Assembly (NCBI GenBank): GCA_937974195.1
Contig: CALJIC010000032.1
Location: forward strand, 1-6,458
Reading direction: 5' to 3'
DNA: 6,458 nt
DNA from: an uncultured Roseiflexaceae bacterium
GTDB lineage: Bacteria > Chloroflexota > Chloroflexia > Chloroflexales > Roseiflexaceae
Shown piece after piece: positions 1 through 6,458 of the stretch. The notes under the pieces are model-generated. The model was not told the origin of the DNA. It worked only from the letters and a program-made list of their open reading frames with translations, and did not search any database. Position numbers and translations under genes: made by a program. The stretch's first letter is position 1. Every line of letters starts with the position of its first letter.

Positions 1-96
1 TGGAGCGCAGCCGGCGCTGCGGGCCGGACGGGCGCGCGTGTGCGGAGGCATGACAACGGGCGCTCCGCCGGAGATGGCATTCCTTGCGGGGGTGGC

Positions 97-124
97 CTGG
101 CGGGGGCCGCTAGGTCCCCGCCAG
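97..124. repeat. Strong GC-rich stem-loop (possible terminator or mRNA 3' stabiliser)
   Basis: CTGGCGGGG at 97-105 pairs perfectly with CCCCGCCAG at 116-124. On the plus strand the stem extends inward through a G-U pair (106/115) and two C-G pairs (107-108 with 113-114), closing a GCTA tetraloop. That makes 12 pairs in 28 bases. On the minus strand the G-U position becomes a C-A mismatch, leaving 9 + 2 pairs. It lies about 175 bases beyond the stop of the minus-strand gene. No run of T follows on either strand, so intrinsic termination would have to be of the U-tract-free kind. Slowing of 3' exonucleases is an equally good reading. Confidence 0.5.
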
Positions 125-126
125 CG

Positions 127-171
127 GGGGAGCGCGAGGGGGCGGAAGCCCGCCTCGCACCTGACGCACGC
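127..171. repeat. Direct repeat copy 1 with embedded bulged hairpin
   Basis: This 45-base unit matches 235-279 at 43 of 45 positions, with a period of 108 bases. Inside it, 134-158 folds as GCGAGG / GGGC / loop GGAA / GCCC / bulged G (152) / CCTCGC. On the plus strand the loop is of GNRA type. The only two differences from copy 2 (144 and 146) are both in the four-base loop. This looks like a small REP-like palindromic repeat rather than coding sequence. No transposase or spacer array accompanies it. Confidence 0.6.
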
Positions 172-188
172 TGCCTTGCGCCAGGCAG
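171..188. repeat. Small perfect inverted repeat between the two repeat copies
   Basis: CTGCCT at 171-176 and AGGCAG at 183-188 form a 6-bp perfect stem around a six-base loop. It begins at the last base of repeat copy 1 and has no equivalent after copy 2. It adds to the cluster of stems in this 3' region but could be chance at this GC level. Confidence 0.3.
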
Positions 189-234
189 TACGGATGTGCC
201 CGAGAAAGCAGCACCGGGCGCGCCCGGAGGAGAA

Positions 235-279
235 GGGGAGCGCGAGGGGGCAGCAGCCCGCCTCGCACCTGACGCACGC
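235..279. repeat. Direct repeat copy 2 with embedded bulged hairpin
   Basis: This is the second copy of the 45-base unit at 127-171. Positions 242-266 fold exactly as in copy 1: GCGAGG / GGGC / loop AGCA / GCCC / bulged G (260) / CCTCGC. All stem bases and the bulge are identical to copy 1, and only loop bases differ. On the minus strand the hairpin starts about 32 bases after the stop codon of the binding-protein gene, the usual place for an mRNA-stabilising or terminating structure. Confidence 0.6.
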
Positions 280-298
280 CGGGCGGCGCCGGGCGCCC

Positions 299-1930
299 CT
301 ACCTCGCCGGCGCCGCCTCGGCCGGACGCATGAACCCGTTGTACTCCGGGTCCACCTGGATGGCGCACTCCCCCAGATCGCCGCCGGCCCGCACGCAGAC
401 GAGGTGCTCCTCGGCCAGCCGCTGCGCCTCGGCCAGCTCCCGCTCGAGATCCCCGCCCTGCAGCGCCCGGTCGACCGCCCGGTAGAACCAGTAGTGCTCG
501 ATCGGCGGCGCCTCCAGGAAGCGTATCGGCGCGAGCTGACCCGGCGGCGTGCGCTCCATCGCCTCGCGGTAGACCCGGTAGACTTCCGCAGATCCCGCGG
601 CGGTCTGGGCGGCGAACGCCGGGGACTCGGCGGCCGAGATGCGCGCCGGGAAGCCGTAGTACACCTGCGAGATGTCGGCGCTCAGGTACTTGAGCCACTC
701 CCAGCACGCCTGCGGCTGCTCCGTCTGCGCCGAGATGAACAGCGACATCTCCGCGTTCAGGTCGCCCTGCTGCAGCGTGTCGAGGCCGGGCGGCGCGACG
801 ATGCCGATGTCCGGGGCCTGCCCGCCGCCTCGGCCGACCATGTACGGCCGCATCGAGCCGCGGTCGAACCACATCGCCAGCCGCCCCTCGCTCAGCAGCT
901 GGAAGACGTCGCCGCCCCAGCTCGAGTTCGCCTCGTACCCCTCGATCCGCTTGTGCGGCGAGGCGTCGCGCAGCAGGTCGAGGTACAGGCTGACCGCCCC
1001 GAACACCTTCGGGTCGGTGTAGTTCGGGGCCAGCGTCTCGCCGCTGCCGGTGGTGAGGCTGGCGCCGGAGCGCGCCACGAAGTACTGCAGGTCGTCCGAG
1101 TGCGGCCCGAGCGCGGCGTAGCCGTAGCGCCGCTCGCGGCCCTCGCCGCCGCTGAGCTGCAGCGCCGCCTGCACGAGCTCCTCGAGCGTCCACTCCGGGC
1201 CCGGCGGCTCGAGCCCCGCGTCCTCGAACATGTCGCGGTTGTAGGACAGCGTGCGCATGGTGACGATGTACGGCAGCCCGTACAGCCCGCCGTTGTGCTG
1301 GTAGAGCGCCAGCAGCCCCGGCGGGTAGTCCTCCGCCACGTTCGCGCTCGCGTCGGCGTCGATGAGCGGCTGGAGGTCGAGCGTCGCGGTGATCTCGTCG
1401 CTGGACGGCGGCCCGTACCAGATGAAGCAGTCGGCGGCGGCCGCCATCGACGTGAACGATATCGGGCCGTCCATCCCCGTCGCGCTCTGGACGTTCACGA
1501 ACAGCTCCGGGCGCTCCCGGTTGAACTCGCGCGCCAGCCGGCGCACCTCGCCCGGGTCCATCCCGGCGACGGAGAAGGTCACCTGCGTCGCGCCCTCGGG
1601 CGCCACCGGCTCCTCGGGCAGCGTCACGACCAGCGGGCCGCGGTCCGGCTCGGGGCTCGGGGTGGCCTCGGCGGCCGCGAGCTGCTCGTCGAGGCTCGCC
1701 TGCGCCTCGCGCAGCGCCTCGGAGGCCGGCGCGCCGCCCGCGGTGGCCGCCAGCGCCTCGCTGAGCGCCTGGAAGACGCGCCCGTCGAAGGCGCCGAGCG
1801 ACGGGAGCCTCACCTGGCGCTCGAGCGCCGCGCGGACCGCTGCGGCGGTGCCCTCGTCGAGCAGCGCCCAGTAGCCGCTCTGGTCCGCCAGCGAGCGCCG
1901 CGCCGGCACCTGGCCCGCGCCGGCCGTGCC
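299..1930 (-). CDS. Tandem sugar-type solute-binding lipoprotein, C-terminal part (end of domain 1, linker, domain 2), out of frame with its N-terminus
   Basis: This segment continues the binding-protein gene that starts at 2985, but in another frame. No start codon with a Shine-Dalgarno or signal peptide was found for it, so I treat it as the second half of a broken gene. Numbering follows the frame-repaired 895-residue protein. Residues to about 440 finish domain 1, with VPARRS matching FPARIS near the end of domain 2. Residues 440-466 are a Pro/Glu-rich linker. Residues 467-895 form a complete family-1 ABC extracellular binding domain (Bac_SBP_1 type) that would capture a sugar or similar solute outside the membrane. 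It shows GGLYGLP (566-572), SYNRDMF (581-587), GRLAMW (701-706) and WEWLKYLS (762-769), each mirroring domain 1. Four cysteines occur in domain 2 (about 520, 761, 864, 874), the last two in a short tail. The stop is TAG at 299-301. The ligand cannot be told from sequence, and no permease or ATPase gene lies in the window. Confidence 0.8.
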   Translation of the reverse strand, partial: GTAGAGQVPARRSLADQSGYWALLDEGTAAAVRAALERQVRLPSLGAFDGRVFQALSEALAATAGGAPASEALREAQASLDEQLAAAEATPSPEPDRGPLVVTLPEEPVAPEGATQVTFSVAGMDPGEVRRLAREFNRERPELFVNVQSATGMDGPISFTSMAAAADCFIWYGPPSSDEITATLDLQPLIDADASANVAEDYPPGLLALYQHNGGLYGLPYIVTMRTLSYNRDMFEDAGLEPPGPEWTLEELVQAALQLSGGEGRERRYGYAALGPHSDDLQYFVARSGASLTTGSGETLAPNYTDPKVFGAVSLYLDLLRDASPHKRIEGYEANSSWGGDVFQLLSEGRLAMWFDRGSMRPYMVGRGGGQAPDIGIVAPPGLDTLQQGDLNAEMSLFISAQTEQPQACWEWLKYLSADISQVYYGFPARISAAESPAFAAQTAAGSAEVYRVYREAMERTPPGQLAPIRFLEAPPIEHYWFYRAVDRALQGGDLERELAEAQRLAEEHLVCVRAGGDLGECAIQVDPEYNGFMRPAEAAPAR

Positions 1931-2985
1931 CCGCCGCTCGTGTCCTGGCGGCTGAGGAACGAGAGCCAGCGCCAGGCCTCCTGCTGGTGCTGGGTGCCGC
2001 CGCTCATCACGTAGCCCTGCCCCGTCCCGAACAGCGGCAGGGCGGTCTGCGGCAGCGGCGCCGCGCCGATCTCGAAGGCGGGCGACGAGCCGTCCGGCCC
2101 CAGGTAGAACGCGTCGGCGGGCCACATCGCGACGCGCCCCTCGCCGATCAGCTGCCCGAAGTCGCCGGCGTTGCCGGTGCCGTTCTGCTGCGGCAGGTTG
2201 AGCGCGCCGCTCTCGCCCAGGGCCGCGATGCGCGCCAGCGCCTCCTCGACCCGTGGGTCGTCCAGGCGCAGGCCGGACGCCCCCGCGGCGAACAGGTTCA
2301 CGCCGCTCTCGTCCAGCAGGCCGAGCAGCGGGAAGAGGCCGTTGCTCCAGTCCGCGTACCCGTAGGTCTCGATCTCGCTGCCGCGCCTGGAGCCGAACTG
2401 CTCGGCGAGCGCCAGCAGCTCGGACCAGGTCACGTCGAGCGGCGGCTCGCCCACGCCGTGCGCGGCGAACAGATCGCGGTTGTACGAGAGGAGCGCGACC
2501 GTCAGCGTGCGCGGGATGGCGTACACGCCGCCGTCGACCGTGTAGGTCTCCAGCGCGCCGGGGTGGAAGTCGTCCGGGTCGAAGGTCGGGTCGGCGTCGA
2601 TCAGCGGCTTGAGGTCGGCGAACGTCCCGGCGGCGATGTCCTCGGCCTGGATGAAGAAGGGCATAGCGGTGTCGGCCGAGGCGGCGATGCGCCGGTTGAT
2701 CTGGGTGCTGAAGTCCTCCGGCGCCACCTCGCGCATCAGGTCGTCGATCGGGACGAACTGGATGCGGATGCCGGGGTTCTCCTGCTCGAAGCGCTCGATC
2801 AGCGGCTCGTAGATCGGGCGCTCGTACTCCTGGGCGGCGAAGCCGATCGTCACCGGCTCTGCCCCGCTCTCGCTGGACGGGGCGCTGGTGGCGCCCGGCG
2901 CGGGGGTGAGGGATGGCGCCGCTGGGCCGGCGCAGGCGCCGAGGGCCAGCGCGGCGAGCAGCAGCAGCGCAGAGAGTCGTAGCAT
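1810..2985 (-). CDS. Tandem sugar-type solute-binding lipoprotein, N-terminal part (signal peptide and most of domain 1)
   Basis: The start is the ATG at 2985, chosen because GGAGG (2991-2995) lies five bases upstream and a lipoprotein signal peptide follows at once. A longer in-frame start at 3066 would put an Arg-rich stretch before the signal. Residues 1-17 are a hydrophobic leader (MLRLSALLLL...) ending in a lipobox LGAC, with Cys18 the predicted lipidated residue. A Pro/Ser/Ala-rich tether follows (19-43). Domain 1 is a family-1 ABC solute-binding domain: GGVYAIP (152-158), SYNRDLF (167-173), GRVAMW (283-288), WRWLSFLS (338-345). It should sit on the outer face of the membrane and deliver solute to an ABC permease. 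After about residue 347 the frame goes wrong: the codons from about 1930 down to 1810 give an Arg/Ala-rich tail unlike the family. The sense continuation is in the frame ending at 299. The binding-domain call is firm; substrate unknown. Confidence 0.85.
   Translation of the reverse strand: MLRLSALLLLAALALGACAGPAAPSLTPAPGATSAPSSESGAEPVTIGFAAQEYERPIYEPLIERFEQENPGIRIQFVPIDDLMREVAPEDFSTQINRRIAASADTAMPFFIQAEDIAAGTFADLKPLIDADPTFDPDDFHPGALETYTVDGGVYAIPRTLTVALLSYNRDLFAAHGVGEPPLDVTWSELLALAEQFGSRRGSEIETYGYADWSNGLFPLLGLLDESGVNLFAAGASGLRLDDPRVEEALARIAALGESGALNLPQQNGTGNAGDFGQLIGEGRVAMWPADAFYLGPDGSSPAFEIGAAPLPQTALPLFGTGQGYVMSGGTQHQQEAWRWLSFLSRQDTSGGARPARARCRRGARWRTRAATGRCSTRAPPQRSARRSSAR
1907..1947 (-). 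other. Frame break in the tandem binding-protein gene (apparent 1-nt loss)
   Basis: Upstream of here the protein-like frame is the one starting at 2985 (WLSFLSRQ ends at 1945). Downstream it is the frame ending at 299 (VPARRS begins at 1909). Comparison with domain 2, where WLKYLS is followed nine residues later by FPARIS, places the switch in this interval. Restoring one base joins the frames. The four-C run at 1929-1932 (GGGG in the gene) is the likeliest site, giving a Gly-rich join. A loss nearer 1945 also works. With repair the gene spans 299-2985 and encodes about 895 residues. No convincing slippery heptamer is seen, so a sequencing or assembly error or a true inactivating mutation is preferred over programmed frameshifting. 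Confidence 0.8.
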
Positions 2986-2990
2986 AGGGG

Positions 2991-2995
2991 CCTCC
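2991..2995 (-). promoter_or_regulatory. Shine-Dalgarno of the binding-protein gene
   Basis: The minus strand reads GGAGG, then five bases, then ATG at 2985. This fixes the start immediately before the lipoprotein signal peptide and argues against the longer frame from 3066. Confidence 0.8.
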
Positions 2996-3005
2996 GTGTC
3001 TCTGA

Positions 3006-3015
3006 CTCTATAGAG
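3006..3015. promoter_or_regulatory. Palindrome CTCTATAGAG, candidate -10/operator for the binding-protein gene
   Basis: This is a perfect 10-bp palindrome, nested in a wider GTCTCT (2998-3003) / AGAGAC (3012-3017) inverted repeat. On the minus strand it contains TATAGA (3012 to 3007), a fair -10 box 21 bases before the start codon. No -35 box lies at 16-18 bases; the nearest TTGAAA candidates are 6 and 24 bases away. The promoter is therefore tentative, and the symmetry could instead mark a regulator site. Confidence 0.35.
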
Positions 3016-3016
3016 A

Positions 3017-3042
3017 CGTTTCAAAGGCACGGATCGTTTCAA
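3017..3042. promoter_or_regulatory. Direct repeat of TTGAAACG half-sites, candidate operator
   Basis: CGTTTCAA occurs at 3017-3024 and again at 3035-3042 (TTGAAACG on the minus strand), 18 bases apart and upstream of the binding-protein gene. The octamer resembles one half of the TGAAACG-type palindromes used by many LacI-family sugar regulators. Here, however, the halves are in direct rather than inverted orientation. No regulator gene is in the window, so the role is inference. Confidence 0.35.
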
Positions 3043-3067
3043 CCTCCGGCCGGCCGCCGCTCGCACC

Positions 3068-3108
3068 TATGGTATGCTTATGCCTCACTCGGACCTTGCC
3101 ATACCGTA
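3068..3108. promoter_or_regulatory. Spaced inverted repeat overlapping the propeller-gene promoter
   Basis: TATGGTATG (3068-3076) and CATACCGTA (3100-3108) are inverted copies matching at 8 of 9 positions, with centres 32 bases apart. The left arm covers the candidate -10 element and the right arm lies just downstream of the expected transcription start. The right arm also contains the small palindrome ATAC-C-GTAT (3101-3109). Such placement would suit a repressor that blocks the promoter, but this is inference only. Confidence 0.3.
3070..3078 (+). promoter_or_regulatory. Extended -10 promoter element for the propeller gene
   Basis: TGGTATGCT matches the TG-N-TATNNT extended -10 pattern. Transcription would start near 3085, leaving a leader of about 48 bases before the ATG at 3134. 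No TTGACA-like -35 is present 17 bases upstream (that region is CGGCC-rich), which extended -10 promoters can tolerate. An ATG at 3074 lies inside this element, so it is unlikely to be the translation start. Confidence 0.4.
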
Positions 3109-3122
3109 TTCCCGCGAGCACC

Positions 3123-3127
3123 AGGAG
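3123..3127 (+). promoter_or_regulatory. Shine-Dalgarno of the propeller gene
   Basis: AGGAG sits six bases before the ATG at 3134. It decides between this start and the in-frame ATG at 3074, which has no ribosome-binding site and would add 20 residues unlike the family. Confidence 0.75.
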
Positions 3128-3133
3128 TCAGGA

Positions 3134-6439
<3,306 letters not shown>

Positions 6440-6445
6440 ATCCAC

Positions 6446-6450
6446 GGAGG
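6446..6450 (+). promoter_or_regulatory. Possible Shine-Dalgarno of a gene beyond the right edge
   Basis: GGAGG lies seven bases after the TAG at 6437-6439, with a second GGAG at 6455-6458. No terminator-like hairpin fits between the stop and the window end. A co-transcribed downstream gene starting just outside the window is plausible but not visible. Confidence 0.25.
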
Positions 6451-6458
6451 GCACGGAG

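Larger units (their letters stand above)
1..298. other. Non-coding, hairpin-rich region 3' of the binding-protein gene
   Basis: No open frame here looks like a protein. Plus-frame translations are rich in Arg, Ala, Gly and Pro and simply repeat themselves where the DNA repeats. What the stretch does hold is a series of inverted repeats: CGCAGC/GCTGCG at 6-21, CTCCG/CGGAG at 63-73, a 12-bp stem at 97-124, two copies of a bulged hairpin repeat (127-171 and 235-279), and CTGCCT/AGGCAG at 171-188. It starts directly after the stop codon of the minus-strand gene, so its minus-strand transcript would be that gene's 3' region or an intercistronic spacer. There is no U-tract after any stem, so classical rho-independent termination is not evident. 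High GC makes short hairpins common by chance; only the 97-124 stem and the repeated hairpin stand out. Confidence 0.6.

Noticed and set aside
127..279. CRISPR array
   Set aside because: Only two copies with a 63-base gap, an imperfect long repeat, and no cas genes.
40..333. Small plus-strand frame of 97 codons over the hairpin region
   Set aside because: Its repeated peptide merely reflects the DNA repeat, it overlaps the end of the minus-strand gene, and it has no good ribosome-binding site.
1925..1950. Programmed -1 frameshifting joining the two binding-protein frames
   Set aside because: No X-XXY-YYZ slippery heptamer in the right frame; the P-site GGG would re-pair with CGG. An indel at the C run is simpler.
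38..2014. Very long plus-strand open frame (658 codons) across the left half
   Set aside because: It is antisense to the binding-protein gene, is Arg/Leu/Val-rich without motifs, and exists because high GC removes stop codons. The minus-strand frames carry recognisable binding-protein motifs.
1987..2982. Plus-strand frame of 331 codons opposite domain 1
   Set aside because: Antisense composition, no ribosome-binding site, and a coding frame with lipobox and binding-domain motifs on the other strand.
3096..3101. TTGCCA as a -35 box for the propeller gene
   Set aside because: No -10-like hexamer occurs 16-18 bases downstream (the sequence there is CACCAG), and it would overlap the ribosome-binding site.
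3074..3133. Upstream in-frame ATG extending the propeller protein by 20 residues
   Set aside because: It lies within the candidate -10 element and lacks a Shine-Dalgarno, while the ATG at 3134 has AGGAG at six bases.

Overview
The window is strongly GC-rich, with codon third positions almost all G or C. It holds two divergently transcribed genes around a 148-bp promoter region, followed on the left by a hairpin-rich non-coding stretch. The type II signal peptide, the sugar-type binding protein and the large Asp-box propeller protein fit a high-GC soil or thermophilic bacterium. My best guess is Chloroflexota (Thermomicrobia-like or Roseiflexaceae-like). This rests on protein style and GC only, so the lineage is tentative.

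Left region (1-298): no convincing gene. It contains two direct-repeat copies 108 bp apart, each able to fold into the same bulged hairpin. It also holds a strong 12-bp stem-loop (97-124) and smaller hairpins. It lies just 3' of the minus-strand gene and probably acts as an mRNA 3'-end or intercistronic structure. A possible start of a further minus-strand gene lies near 51, but it cannot be verified here.

Minus strand (2985 down to 299): one lipoprotein gene encoding two consecutive family-1 (sugar-type) ABC solute-binding domains in a single polypeptide of about 895 residues. As given, the reading frame is broken by an apparent one-base loss between about 1947 and 1907, with a four-C run at 1929-1932 as the likely spot. 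The result is an intact N-terminal part (signal peptide plus most of domain 1) and a downstream part (end of domain 1, linker, domain 2) in another frame. It is either a sequencing or assembly error or a real pseudogene.

Middle (2986-3133): divergent control region. The binding-protein side has a clear Shine-Dalgarno, a 10-bp palindrome containing a TATAGA box, and two direct TTGAAACG half-sites. The plus side has an extended -10 element, a spaced inverted repeat and a good Shine-Dalgarno.

Plus strand (3134-6439): a 1101-residue Asp-box (BNR) beta-propeller protein of the sortilin/VPS10-like group often labelled 'glycosyl hydrolase' in databases. It has eleven Asp-box motifs, a beta-rich C-terminal part, a low-complexity insert and a helical tail. 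It lacks a signal peptide. A Shine-Dalgarno-like GGAGG right after its stop suggests another gene follows.

The two genes share only their control region, and no direct functional link can be shown. I see no clearly new multi-gene system. The points most worth a second look are the tandem binding-protein architecture, its frame break, and the loop-only variation between the two hairpin repeats.
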